A stretch of 20,205 bases of DNA from DASXRU01 sp039933315 (GCA_039933315.1 JBDTOI010000070.1:1-20205), one strand, 5' to 3'; shown: positions 7,481 through 15,735, numbered from the stretch's first letter. Program-made: numbers and translations. Notes: generated by a model not told the origin, from the sequence alone.

Positions 7481-9517
7481 ATGCGAAATTGCAATCTCAT
7501 GAGAAGAACGATCGCCCCGATCGCGGCAGTGCTCATTTGTTTCTGCGGAATTGTTATCGCCCTCGCCGGTCCGGCCGAGAACCCGCCAGCGCCGTCCATG
7601 TGGACGCCTGAGTTGGGAATGAAGCTGAAAAACGTCGGCACCGTTCGCGTTTCTCCCGATGGCAAGCGCGTGGCCTACACTGTAGCCCAGGCGGTTATGA
7701 CACCGGAGAAAAGTGAGTTCGTGACGCAGGTATATCTAGCGAACGCGGACGGCAGCGATTCTTATCAGGTAACCTTCGGCGAAAAATCATCCACCGATCC
7801 CCAGTGGTCTCCGGATAGTAAATGGCTGGCCTTCGCTTCCAGCCGTTCAGGCAAGAACAATCTCTACCTCATGCGCATTTCGGGCGGTGAAGCCGAGCAG
7901 ATCACTGACGTAAAGACGGCAGTGGGCGCGTTCGCCTGGTCACCTGAAGGCACGCGAATAGCTTTCACCATGCGCGATCAGCCCAGCGACGATGAAGAGA
8001 AAGCCAGCAAAGGTAAGGATGATTCGCGCTGGATTGATGAGAACGTGAAGATGAGCCATTTATACGTCATTAATGTTCAGAAGGACGCAGACGATAAACG
8101 CCAGCCTAAGAAACTGACGTCCGGCGACTATCAAGTCGGGGGAGATTTCAGCTGGGCAACCGATGGCCGGACGATCGCCTTCACGCGAACGAAAATGCCG
8201 AAAGCGGACTATTGGACCACCTCCGACCTGTTGACGGTCGATGTCGGCAGCGCTCAGATCAAAACCCTGGCCGCAACCGGCGCATCGGAGTCGGACCCTT
8301 TCTACTCGCCGGACGGCAAACAGCTCGCCTATCTGGTAAGTGAAGACCCGCCTCGTTGGGCCGGCTATCGTCGAATAGCCATTGTGCCCACCAGCGGCGG
8401 CCCGCCGAAGCTTCTCGCTGAGACCTATGACCATCAACCGGGTGTTCTGGATTGGTCGGCGGACAGCAAACGAATTTACTTTGCTGAAACGCACGGCACG
8501 GCCACCACCCTCGGATCAATTGATGTCAATAGCAACAAGTTCACTGAGCTCAACAAAGGGAGCGAAGTGCTGGGGGCTTTTTCGTTGAACCGTTCGCGCA
8601 CCATGATTGGATTTACCCTGCAGGCTTCCGACAAAGCACCGGAAGCGTTTGTCAGCAGCGTCGACAAGTTTGCTCCTGTGCAGGTAAGCCATGCGAACGC
8701 AGACTTGCCTAAAATTCCCCTGGGCAAAACCGAGGTCCTGCGGTGGAAGAGCAGTGATGGAATGGAAATCGAAGGCCTGTTGACCTACCCGGTGAATTAT
8801 CAATCGGGTAAACGTGTTCCGCTGCTGCTGGTTGTCCATGGCGGTCCTGCCGGCGTGTTCACCCAGTCCTTCCTGGTGAGTAATCGTTCGCCGTATCCGT
8901 TGGCCCCTTTTTCATCCATGGGCTACGCACTGCTACGCGTTAATCCACGCGGCTCATCCGGCTATGGCCAAAAGTTTCGCTACGCCAACATAAAGGACTG
9001 GGGCGGTGGTGACTATCAGGATTTGATGACCGGGGTGGACCAGGTAATCAAGATGGGGGTGGCCGATCCGGAACGCCTGGGGGTTATGGGCTGGAGCTAT
9101 GGTGGCTACATGACTTCGTGGATCATTACGCAAACCCATCGATTCAAAGCTGCGTCGGTGGGGGCCGGCGTAACCAATCTGATGAGCTTCATTGGTACTG
9201 CGGACATCCCCAGTTTCATACCCGATTACTTCGGCGGCCAGCCCTGGGAGAACCTGGATGTGTATCGCTCGCATTCGGCGATGTTTAATGCGAAAGGCGT
9301 GGTGACGCCTACTCTGATCCAGCATGGCGAGGCAGATGAGCGCGTGCCGATCTCGCAGGGCTACGAGTTTTACAACGCGCTGAAGGTGCAGAACGTGCCG
9401 GTACGCATGATTGTCCTGCCGCGCATGCCCCACGGACCGAACGAACCCAAGATGGTTCTGAAGGCAGCGCAAACAAACCTCGAATGGTTCGAGAAATACG
9501 TGGGCGGGAGTCGCTAG
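7481..9517 (+). CDS. Exported S9-family prolyl oligopeptidase-type peptidase
   Basis: The 678-residue protein starts with a signal peptide (hydrophobic IAPIAAVLICFCGIVIALA, likely cut near ALA-G). An N-terminal beta-propeller follows with PD40/WD40-like blades, including PQWSPDSKWLAF, FAWSPEGTRIAF, PFYSPDGKQLAY and LDWSADSKRIYF. The C-terminal alpha/beta hydrolase domain holds the triad Ser539 in GWSYGG, Asp619 in HGEADERVP and His651 in MPHGP. These place it with dipeptidyl aminopeptidase/acylaminoacyl peptidases acting outside the cytoplasm. ATG 7481 is chosen because AAAAGGAG lies nine bases upstream; the frame stays open further upstream but that overlaps the GGDEF gene. Only ten bases separate it from trpB, suggesting cotranscription. 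Confidence 0.93.
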   Translation: MRNCNLMRRTIAPIAAVLICFCGIVIALAGPAENPPAPSMWTPELGMKLKNVGTVRVSPDGKRVAYTVAQAVMTPEKSEFVTQVYLANADGSDSYQVTFGEKSSTDPQWSPDSKWLAFASSRSGKNNLYLMRISGGEAEQITDVKTAVGAFAWSPEGTRIAFTMRDQPSDDEEKASKGKDDSRWIDENVKMSHLYVINVQKDADDKRQPKKLTSGDYQVGGDFSWATDGRTIAFTRTKMPKADYWTTSDLLTVDVGSAQIKTLAATGASESDPFYSPDGKQLAYLVSEDPPRWAGYRRIAIVPTSGGPPKLLAETYDHQPGVLDWSADSKRIYFAETHGTATTLGSIDVNSNKFTELNKGSEVLGAFSLNRSRTMIGFTLQASDKAPEAFVSSVDKFAPVQVSHANADLPKIPLGKTEVLRWKSSDGMEIEGLLTYPVNYQSGKRVPLLLVVHGGPAGVFTQSFLVSNRSPYPLAPFSSMGYALLRVNPRGSSGYGQKFRYANIKDWGGGDYQDLMTGVDQVIKMGVADPERLGVMGWSYGGYMTSWIITQTHRFKAASVGAGVTNLMSFIGTADIPSFIPDYFGGQPWENLDVYRSHSAMFNAKGVVTPTLIQHGEADERVPISQGYEFYNALKVQNVPVRMIVLPRMPHGPNEPKMVLKAAQTNLEWFEKYVGGSR

Positions 9518-9527
9518 AACCGTTGAA

Positions 9528-10733
<1,206 letters not shown>

Positions 10734-10805
10734 AAGCCTGATCCGGGAAATTGCCGACCACGGCTTTGCACAACAAATAGCGCGGTCATACTTTGTTTCT
10801 GCTTT

Positions 10806-10974
10806 TTCCCTCTCCCATTGGGAGAGGGGCAGGGAGAGGGCTTGAGGAGAATGGCACCCACCCACCTCCTCCCCACCCCTCCCCCAAGAACGGGGGAGGG
10901 AGAAAAGAAAGCATATGGGCGCGACGCCAGGCCCTCACCCCAACCCTCCCCCAGCGGCGAAGGGAGACAAACAA
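10806..10974 (+). repeat. GC-rich hairpin repeats with G-quadruplex motifs between trpB and trpA
   Basis: Two perfect hairpins lie at 10808-10828 (CCCTCTCCC-ATT-GGGAGAGGG) and 10877-10900 (9-bp stem, CCCTCCCCC against GGGGGAGGG). A third, degenerate copy lies around 10935-10974. These look like a widespread family of CCCTCTCCC/GGGAGAGGG intergenic repeats. The + strand has four G-runs at 10820-10822, 10826-10829, 10832-10834 and 10838-10840. The minus strand has four matching C-runs at 10861-10863, 10871-10874, 10876-10879 and 10881-10885. Both fit the G3+N1-7 quadruplex rule. Apparent reading frames through it are low-complexity translations of the repeat. Confidence 0.75.
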
Positions 10975-10994
10975 GAACAAAGGATGACTCGGAA

Positions 10995-11036
10995 ATGTCG
11001 TCGGTAAGAGCCGCGCTGGTCGGGGGTGAATCTTGA
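10995..11036 (+). CDS. Putative 13-residue mini-ORF overlapping the trpA start
   Basis: ATG at 10995 opens a short frame encoding MSSVRAALVGGES, ending in a TGA at 11034-11036 that overlaps the trpA TTG start (TTGA, 3 shared bases beyond the first T). AAAGGA ends about ten bases before this ATG, a better ribosome site than anything directly before trpA. It could deliver ribosomes to the rare TTG start by reinitiation. The peptide resembles no leader I know, has no Trp codons, and may simply be a coupling device or chance. Confidence 0.35.
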   Translation: MSSVRAALVGGES

Positions 11037-11833
11037 GTCGTATCGCCGAAGCTTTCGCGAATTCAAAGAAGGAAGGGAAGAAAGGTTTTATTCCCTTCAT
11101 AGTTGCCGGCGATCCCGACCTGGCAATGACCGTAGACTTGCTCATCGAGTTGGCGCAGGCCGGCGCTACTGTTATCGAGCTGGGAATTCCGTTCAGCGAT
11201 CCGATGGCTGACGGGCCAGTCATTCAACGTGCCTCAGAACGTGCCTTACGTCACGGATTTGGACTTACTGACGTTTTTCAGGCCATTTCCCAGGCGCGTA
11301 AAGCGACCAACGTTCCCGTCGTTCTTTTCAGCTATTTCAATCCGCTCCTGCAATTTGGCCTGGAGCGCCTGGCCCGCGAAGCCAGGAGCGCTGGCGTCGA
11401 TGCCGTGTTAGTTACAGATCTGGCCCCGGAAGAAGCTGAAACGTTAAAGCAAGCTCTGCGAGCCGAGAATTTGGACCTGATCTTTCTAGTGGCGCCAACC
11501 TCGACGGGAGAGCGTTTGCGAATGATCTCCGAGCGTTCCAGCGGATTCATTTACGCTGTGTCGCGCGCTGGAGTCACCGGCGCCCGCGACGATCTTAGTT
11601 TACCAGCGAAAGAACTGGTGGCTAGAGTCCGCCTTGTTTCTGAGTTGCCGGTGGCGGTCGGTTTTGGCATCTCAAACGCTCAACAGGTAGCCGATGTGTG
11701 GAGCTATGCGGACGCGGCTGTGGTTGGCTCGGCAATCGTGGCTGAGATTGAAAGGCTCGCCGGCTCGCCTGATTTAGCGCTTAAGCTTGGCGACTTTGCG
11801 CGCAAACTTTTGCCGTCAAACGAGATGGCTTAG
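11033..11833 (+). CDS. trpA: Tryptophan synthase alpha subunit
   Basis: TrpA cleaves indole-3-glycerol phosphate and channels indole to TrpB. The 266-residue TIM barrel has the catalytic pair at standard positions: Glu49 in VIELGIPFSDP and Asp60 in PMADGPVIQ. The phosphate-binding VGFGISNAQQV and VVGSAIV segments are present near the C-terminus. The start is a TTG: an in-frame TGA lies at 11027-11029 directly upstream, the protein aligns from MSRIAEAF as TrpA proteins normally begin, and the next in-frame ATG falls well inside the barrel. A GGGGGTG stretch nearby is a poor Shine-Dalgarno. This is the last trp gene of the cluster. Confidence 0.96.
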   Translation: MSRIAEAFANSKKEGKKGFIPFIVAGDPDLAMTVDLLIELAQAGATVIELGIPFSDPMADGPVIQRASERALRHGFGLTDVFQAISQARKATNVPVVLFSYFNPLLQFGLERLAREARSAGVDAVLVTDLAPEEAETLKQALRAENLDLIFLVAPTSTGERLRMISERSSGFIYAVSRAGVTGARDDLSLPAKELVARVRLVSELPVAVGFGISNAQQVADVWSYADAAVVGSAIVAEIERLAGSPDLALKLGDFARKLLPSNEMA

Positions 11834-11863
11834 TAGATACAAAACTCATTGCATTACTTGTAA

Positions 11864-11882
11864 CGCAAACTGTTAGTTTGCG
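11864..11882 (+). terminator. Hairpin after trpA, possible terminator or repeat
   Basis: A perfect 8-bp stem, CGCAAACT-GTT-AGTTTGCG, lies 30 bases after the trpA stop. There is no following T-run, so it is not a classic intrinsic terminator. It could act with Rho, stabilise the mRNA 3' end, or be a dispersed repeat. Confidence 0.4.
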
Positions 11883-12119
11883 CCCGCAGCAAACGGATCC
11901 ATTCACAAAAAAGACTCTCGACGAACTTCATTCACTGGGGTATTCTTACGCCGCGTTCGTTAAGGAAAATTAGCTCGGTGAGAACATGACGCGCCGCCTC
12001 ACTTTGACGGTAGAGCGCAGAGAGGGCTGCCGGGGCGCGGGACACGATCTGAAGCCAAAACCCTCCCAAATTTATTGTTGTTGCATATGTGAAACTCTGT
12101 TCCATTCTCAGGCTATCTG
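11883..12119. other. Intergenic stretch upstream of recA
   Basis: This 237-base region holds no supported gene. A 57-codon minus-strand frame (11932-12105) lacks a ribosome site and recognisable features. I see no convincing LexA-type inverted repeat, although the operator consensus for this lineage is not known to me. Confidence 0.5.
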
Positions 12120-12128
12120 TGTTATGCT
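12120..12128 (+). promoter_or_regulatory. Probable recA promoter, extended -10 (TGT-TATGCT)
   Basis: TATGCT at 12123-12128 is preceded by TGT, which gives a TGn extended -10. No good -35 box sits 16-18 bases upstream. The predicted start near 12135 leaves a leader of about 50 bases containing the purine-rich ribosome site. Confidence 0.5.
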
Positions 12129-12184
12129 GCGTCCTGTAACAGGCGGCTAACAATGCACAGACACGAGAGGAGCGGAAGAAAGAG

Positions 12185-13264
12185 ATGGTTGTTATGGCTG
12201 AAGACCGCGCGACCAGCGATCGCGGAAAAGCAATTGATGCAGCGCTGTTGAATATTGAAAAGCGATTTGGCAAAGGATCGATTATGCGTTTGGGGGAACG
12301 AGAAATTTCGGATATACCTGCGATATCGACGACCTCGCTGTCCCTGGACTGCGCTACCGGTGTCGGCGGCGTGCCCCGAGGCCGCATCATCGAGATTTAC
12401 GGACCTGAAAGTTCGGGCAAGACGACCCTCGCGCTGCATATTGTGGCCGAAGCTCAAAAGGCCGGCGGGGTCGCCGCCTACATTGATGCTGAACACGCAA
12501 TGGACGCTGACTATGCCGGAAAGTTGGGGGTGGACATCGATCAACTCCTGATCTCCCAGCCCGATTCGGGCGAGCAGGCCCTGGAGATTGCCGAAGCGCT
12601 GGTGCGTTCAAACGGGGTCGATGTCATTGTGGTCGATTCAGTCGCGGCGTTGGTGCCGCGGGCTGAGCTCGACGGCGAAATGGGCGATTCGCTGCCTGGA
12701 TTGCAGGCCCGCCTGATGTCCCAGGCGTTGCGCAAGTTGACGGCTATCGTCGCCCAATCAAACACCTGCTTCATCTTCATTAATCAGATTCGGGAAAAGA
12801 TCGGGGTGATGTTCGGTAATCCGGAAACAACGACTGGCGGTCGGGCGCTGAAGTTCTACTCGTCTTTGCGGCTGGATATCCGGCGCATCGGTGCCATCAA
12901 AGACGGTGATCGCATCGTAGGCAATCGCACCAAGGTTAAGGTGGCAAAGAACAAAGTAGCGCCGCCTTTCCGCGACTGCGAGTTCGATATCATGTACGGC
13001 GAAGGCATTTCGCGCGAGGGAGATCTGCTGGATCTGGCCAGCAATCACCGGGTAGTCGAAAAGAGCGGCGCCTGGTTCTCTTACAAAGGCGATCGCTTGG
13101 GCCAGGGGCGCGAAAATGCCAAGCAAACTCTGAAAGAGAATCCGGCCTTGCTGGCTCGCATCGAGTACGAAGTCAAAGTCAAACTCGGGATGCCAGTCAA
13201 ACCGGTTGCTGAGAAGCCGGAAGTGGCTAATGCCGCGAAGGCTGCCTCGGCCGACAAGAAATAA
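12185..13264 (+). CDS. recA: RecA recombinase
   Basis: RecA forms filaments on single-stranded DNA, drives strand exchange and stimulates LexA self-cleavage. The 359-residue protein shows Walker A GPESSGKTT (73-81, Lys79), Walker B VIVVDS with Asp151, the L1/L2 region with FINQIREKIGVMFGNPETTTGGRALKFYSS, and the typical basic/acidic C-terminus rich in Ala, Lys and Glu. Residues sit seven positions later than in Escherichia coli. Two starts are possible: ATG 12185 with GAGAGGAG 12 bases upstream, or ATG 12194 with AAAGAG about nine bases upstream. The second gives a normal MAEDRATSDRGKAIDAAL N-terminus. It has its own promoter and terminator, so it is separate from the trp cluster. No recX or lexA is adjacent. 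Confidence 0.98.
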   Translation: MVVMAEDRATSDRGKAIDAALLNIEKRFGKGSIMRLGEREISDIPAISTTSLSLDCATGVGGVPRGRIIEIYGPESSGKTTLALHIVAEAQKAGGVAAYIDAEHAMDADYAGKLGVDIDQLLISQPDSGEQALEIAEALVRSNGVDVIVVDSVAALVPRAELDGEMGDSLPGLQARLMSQALRKLTAIVAQSNTCFIFINQIREKIGVMFGNPETTTGGRALKFYSSLRLDIRRIGAIKDGDRIVGNRTKVKVAKNKVAPPFRDCEFDIMYGEGISREGDLLDLASNHRVVEKSGAWFSYKGDRLGQGRENAKQTLKENPALLARIEYEVKVKLGMPVKPVAEKPEVANAAKAASADKK

Positions 13265-13288
13265 GCGGACCCGCGCCCACTTGTTCAA

Positions 13289-13338
13289 AAGCGCTCAGTC
13301 CCTGACAGGTTTAAATGCCTGTCCGGGACAGGGCGCTT
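13289..13338 (+). terminator. Long hairpin terminator after recA
   Basis: AAGCGC (13289-13294) pairs with GCGCTT (13333-13338). Inside it GTCCC pairs with GGGAC and GACAGG with CCTGTC around an 8-base TTTAAATG loop, with only isolated mismatches. The following ATTTAT is a weak U-tract, so this is a likely, if imperfect, intrinsic terminator. Confidence 0.6.
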
Positions 13339-13343
13339 ATTTA

Positions 13344-13352
13344 TGTCATAAT
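13344..13352 (+). promoter_or_regulatory. Probable promoter of the amidohydrolase gene, extended -10 (TGT-CATAAT)
   Basis: CATAAT (13347-13352) matches the -10 consensus at five of six positions and is preceded by TGT. The predicted start near 13359 would leave a leader of only about eight bases before the ATG at 13367, a near-leaderless message. No -35 box is evident. Confidence 0.4.
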
Positions 13353-13366
13353 CAAACTCCAGGCCA

Positions 13367-14692
13367 ATGAGTGAATCGATTCTAATCAAGGGCGGCACGC
13401 TGCTGACAATGGATAACAAGGATTCCATCGTCGCAGCGGACTTGTTTATCAAGGATGGCCGGATCGAGAGCATTGCCGGCCCCGCCGCGCACGCTGGTAT
13501 CGTCATCGATGCCAACGACTGTGCCGTACTGCCGGGGTTTATCCAAACACATATCCATCTTTGCCAGACGCTTTTCCGCGGGGCGGCGGACGATCTTTCG
13601 CTGCTCGACTGGTTGAAGAAACGAGTATGGCCGATGGAAGCCGCTCATGATGCTGCTTCCGTTCGAGCGTCCGCGCGTCTTGGCGTCGCGGAGTTGATTA
13701 AGGGCGGGACCACCTGCGCCCTGACTATGGAAACGGTCCATCATACCGAAGAAGTTTTTAAGGTCATTGAGGAAACCGGATTCAGGGCCACGGTTGGCAA
13801 GTGCATGATGGACAAAGGCGACGATTTGCCCTCGGCACTGCATGAAAACACCGCCGACTCAATTCGCGAGTCGCTCGCGCTGCTCGACAAATGGCACGGG
13901 CAGGCAAATGGCCGCATCCGCTATTGCTTCGCGCCGCGATTTGCGATCAGTTGTTCACGGGAATTGTTATCTGAAGTTTCTCGGTTGGCTCGCGAGCGCG
14001 GGCTCATCATTCATACTCATTCTTCCGAGAACCGGACAGAGTGCGAAGTCGTCGAGCAGGAGACCGGGCTGCGCAACGTTACTTATTTGGATTCACTGGG
14101 TATTTCGGGATCGCACGTGGTTTTGGCGCACTGCGTTCATCTGGATCACGCCGAGATGGCCACGATTTCACGTGCTGGCACTCAGGTGGCGCATTGTCCG
14201 TCTTCGAATCTCAAACTCGGTTCTGGCATTGCCCGCGTGAAGGAAATGCTTGAAGGTGGCATTTCCGTCTCGCTGGGGGCGGATGGCGCGGCCTGCAACA
14301 ATCGTCTGGATATGTTCACTGAGATGCGAACTGCAGCGCTGTTGCAAAAAGTCGAGCATGGGCCAGAGTCATTGCCGGCCAGTCAGGCCCTTCGCATGGC
14401 GACGGTAAATGGTGCGCGAGCTTTGGGCCTGGAATCGGAGTTAGGAAGCCTGGAAGTCGGCAAAAGAGCTGATGTAATCATCGTCCGGCTGAGTGAGTTG
14501 CACACCAACCCACTGACAAGCGACCTGATTTCCACCATTGTTTACGCGGGCAGCCCCGACGATGTTGATACGGTAATTATCGATGGGAAGCTGGTTATGA
14601 GAGATCGACAGCTGCTGCCGCTTGATGAGCAGGCAGTGATTGACGATGCAAACAGGGAAGTCGAAGGATTAGTGCAGCGAGCTGGAGTTTGA
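13367..14692 (+). CDS. ATZ/TRZ-type amidohydrolase, probable nucleoside/SAH-type deaminase
   Basis: The 441-residue protein belongs to the metal-dependent amidohydrolase superfamily (COG0402-like). Metal and catalytic residues are visible: H62 and H64 in THIHLCQ, H218 and E221 in IHTHSSENRTE, H255 in LAHCVHLD and D306 in LGADGAACNN. The small N-terminal beta domain and the C-terminal GKRADVIIV segment, which returns to it, are also present. The active-site pattern fits deaminases of S-adenosylhomocysteine, methylthioadenosine or 5'-deoxyadenosine, which scavenge purine nucleosides in the cytoplasm. Guanine deaminase or chlorohydrolase relatives cannot be excluded, because substrate specificity is not readable here. 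It lies alone between the recA terminator and a non-coding region. Confidence 0.88.
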   Translation: MSESILIKGGTLLTMDNKDSIVAADLFIKDGRIESIAGPAAHAGIVIDANDCAVLPGFIQTHIHLCQTLFRGAADDLSLLDWLKKRVWPMEAAHDAASVRASARLGVAELIKGGTTCALTMETVHHTEEVFKVIEETGFRATVGKCMMDKGDDLPSALHENTADSIRESLALLDKWHGQANGRIRYCFAPRFAISCSRELLSEVSRLARERGLIIHTHSSENRTECEVVEQETGLRNVTYLDSLGISGSHVVLAHCVHLDHAEMATISRAGTQVAHCPSSNLKLGSGIARVKEMLEGGISVSLGADGAACNNRLDMFTEMRTAALLQKVEHGPESLPASQALRMATVNGARALGLESELGSLEVGKRADVIIVRLSELHTNPLTSDLISTIVYAGSPDDVDTVIIDGKLVMRDRQLLPLDEQAVIDDANREVEGLVQRAGV

Positions 14693-14699
14693 AGGCCGG

Positions 14700-14857
14700 G
14701 AATTATGTGCTCTGAAAAGAGCTGTGCCAGCTCGAAGGTAGCGACTGCGGGGGGCGCGATCGGCGGCCGAGCTGGCACTGGCGGGTCTATCGTTTTCAAG
14801 CATCAGATGGCTGTCTTGCGACTGGCTGACGTTTGGAGTTCAGCCCCACCCTCAACG
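14700..14857 (-). ncRNA. Candidate structured RNA on the minus strand
   Basis: A near-consensus minus-strand promoter (14864-14891) would start a transcript near 14857 running toward the amidohydrolase 3' end. The span contains a hairpin at 14824-14845 (GGCTGA/TCAGCC), an 11-bp perfect stem GTGCCAGCTCG (14724-14734) with CGAGCTGGCAC (14768-14778) around a 33-base loop, and a small hairpin at 14709-14722 (GCTCT/AGAGC). The small hairpin has a GAAA tetraloop if read on the + strand, so the sense strand is not certain. The 3' end is undefined. It matches no RNA family I can recall and may instead be a dispersed repeat. Confidence 0.35.
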
Positions 14858-14863
14858 GCGAGG

Positions 14864-14891
14864 ATTATACACGTAGGGATAAATGAGTCAA
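14864..14891 (-). promoter_or_regulatory. Minus-strand sigma70-type promoter, TTGACT-N16-TATAAT
   Basis: On the minus strand the -35 TTGACT (14886-14891) and a perfect TATAAT (14864-14869) are 16 bases apart, a match at 11 of 12 consensus positions. No protein gene lies in the proper place downstream on this strand, which points to a non-coding transcript. A short T-rich inverted repeat (14881-14901) overlaps the -35 side. Confidence 0.55.
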
Positions 14892-14960
14892 CGACTTTTT
14901 TGTGACTAATTCGACAAAAATAGGGCCGTAGTAGTACAGGAGTGGGGGGAAGCAATCAGG

Positions 14961-14990
14961 TTGACACTTTTCCAGCCGAGTCCCTATACT
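14961..14990 (+). promoter_or_regulatory. tRNA-Phe promoter, TTGACA-N18-TATACT
   Basis: A perfect -35 TTGACA (14961-14966) and TATACT (14985-14990) lie 18 bases apart. The predicted start at about 14997 is some 14 bases before the mature tRNA 5' end. It is the strongest canonical promoter in the window on the + strand. Confidence 0.8.
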
Positions 14991-15010
14991 ACGCGCTCTT
15001 CTGCGCACGC

Positions 15011-15086
15011 GGCCAGGTAGCTCAGTTGGTAGAGCGCGGCCCTGAAAAGGCCGGCGTCGGCGGTTCGAATCCGTCCCTGGCCACCA
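15011..15086 (+). tRNA. tRNA-Phe(GAA)
   Basis: The 76-base gene folds as a full cloverleaf: acceptor GGCCAGG with CCTGGCC, D-stem GCTC/GAGC, anticodon stem CGGCC/GGCCG around the loop CTGAAAA (anticodon GAA, Phe), and a T-arm with TTCGAAT. The discriminator is A and CCA is encoded. No partner tRNA is adjacent. Confidence 0.96.
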
Positions 15087-15093
15087 ATAACCC

Positions 15094-15221
15094 AAGAGAA
15101 TTAGCCGCAGATTTACGCGGATTAAACGCGGATCTCAAAGAGACAAAGGGCATGCTCAAGATACTTGCCTGCCTCCTTCAGATCCGCGTTTCATCCGCGT
15201 AAATCTGCGGCTAATTCTCTT
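15094..15221. repeat. Large inverted repeat, 42-bp arms with one mismatch
   Basis: The left arm (15094-15135) and right arm (15180-15221) are complementary at 41 of 42 positions around a 44-base loop. Each arm contains two related words, GATTTACGCGGAT and AAACGCGGATCT, so the arm itself looks like an internal near-repeat. It sits between tRNA-Phe and the convergent cREC gene and could end transcription from both sides. A common dispersed family of CCGCAGATTTACGCGG-type repeats is the likely origin. Confidence 0.85.
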
Positions 15222-15227
15222 TCTTCC

Positions 15228-15683
15228 TCAGCGTTCCCAGTAGCGTTTGATCCGATCCTCAAGAAACTGGAAAGGCACGTATTCCGCCTGCCTGCCGGCC
15301 CGGCGCAGTTCTTCCACCATCCTGATCGCGCCGTCCGCGTTGCGGGTGTGCACCAGAATGGTCGAGGCCCGCTGTAGTTCGGGTCTTGCTGCCAGCCATG
15401 TGGCAATGGCGTAGCCGGTCCGCTCGTCGTCTCGGGTGGCGGAGTTATAGTGCTCCGGCCTCAGGTCGTGATCCAGGAAGATGGCGTCGTAGACGTTGGT
15501 GCTGAGTAGTTCCTTGCCGTGTTCGACTTCATCGGCCGCGTCGAGATAATCGCCGGCAAAACGCTTGGCAAACCATTCGTAACGCCGCCGATCGTCCTCC
15601 AGCAGAAACACCCGAATTGGGTGACGCTCAGCCTCGATGTTTTTCAATCCGAGGCGATTCAGTAAACGCGCTAGAAGTCCCAT
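15228..15683 (-). CDS. cREC-family (cyclic-phosphate-processing receiver) domain protein
   Basis: After about 20 amphipathic N-terminal residues, the 151-residue protein has a compact receiver-like fold: an acidic pocket E29-D30-D31 after the first strand, LDHDL (70-74), TGYAIATWLA (89-98), and ILVHTRNADGAIRM (109-122). LDHDL, GY..-W and the H-x-x-N-x-x-G-x-x-x-M pattern are what I recall for the cREC family, described as receiver domains predicted to process RNA cyclic phosphates; no output domain is present. AGGAG lies 12 bases before the ATG. It is convergent with tRNA-Phe and divergent from the DnaC-like gene. An ordinary single-domain response regulator is the alternative, but the DHD motif and the lack of a C-terminal Lys-Pro argue against it. 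Enzymatic activity is unproven. Confidence 0.72.
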   Translation of the reverse strand: MGLLARLLNRLGLKNIEAERHPIRVFLLEDDRRRYEWFAKRFAGDYLDAADEVEHGKELLSTNVYDAIFLDHDLRPEHYNSATRDDERTGYAIATWLAARPELQRASTILVHTRNADGAIRMVEELRRAGRQAEYVPFQFLEDRIKRYWER

Positions 15684-15726
15684 CTCAATTCAGTGCTCCT
15701 GAATACCGACTGTTGCATAAATCTTT

Positions 15727-15735
15727 TATATAACA
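15727..15735 (-). promoter_or_regulatory. Probable promoter of the cREC gene, extended -10 (TGT-TATATA)
   Basis: On the minus strand TATATA (15727-15732) is preceded by TGT (15733-15735). The predicted start near 15720 gives a leader of about 37 bases. No clear -35 is seen. Confidence 0.45.

Noticed and set aside
10793..11036. 64- and 72-codon frames (PSPIGRGAGRG-like) between trpB and trpA
   Set aside because: These are low-complexity translations of the CCCTCTCCC/GGGAGAGGG repeat. Only the last 13 codons are kept, as a separate mini-ORF hypothesis.
11932..12105. 57-codon minus-strand ORF upstream of recA
   Set aside because: No ribosome binding site and no recognisable motif; it overlaps the recA upstream region.
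14881..14901. Intrinsic terminator (AGTC-AAC-GACT followed by T-run)
   Set aside because: The stem has only four strong pairs plus a wobble, and the T-run is part of the pairing; it also overlaps the minus-strand -35.
14705..14905. 66-codon + strand ORF after the amidohydrolase gene
   Set aside because: No ribosome site; it runs through the inverted repeats and a T-run, and is better explained as non-coding.
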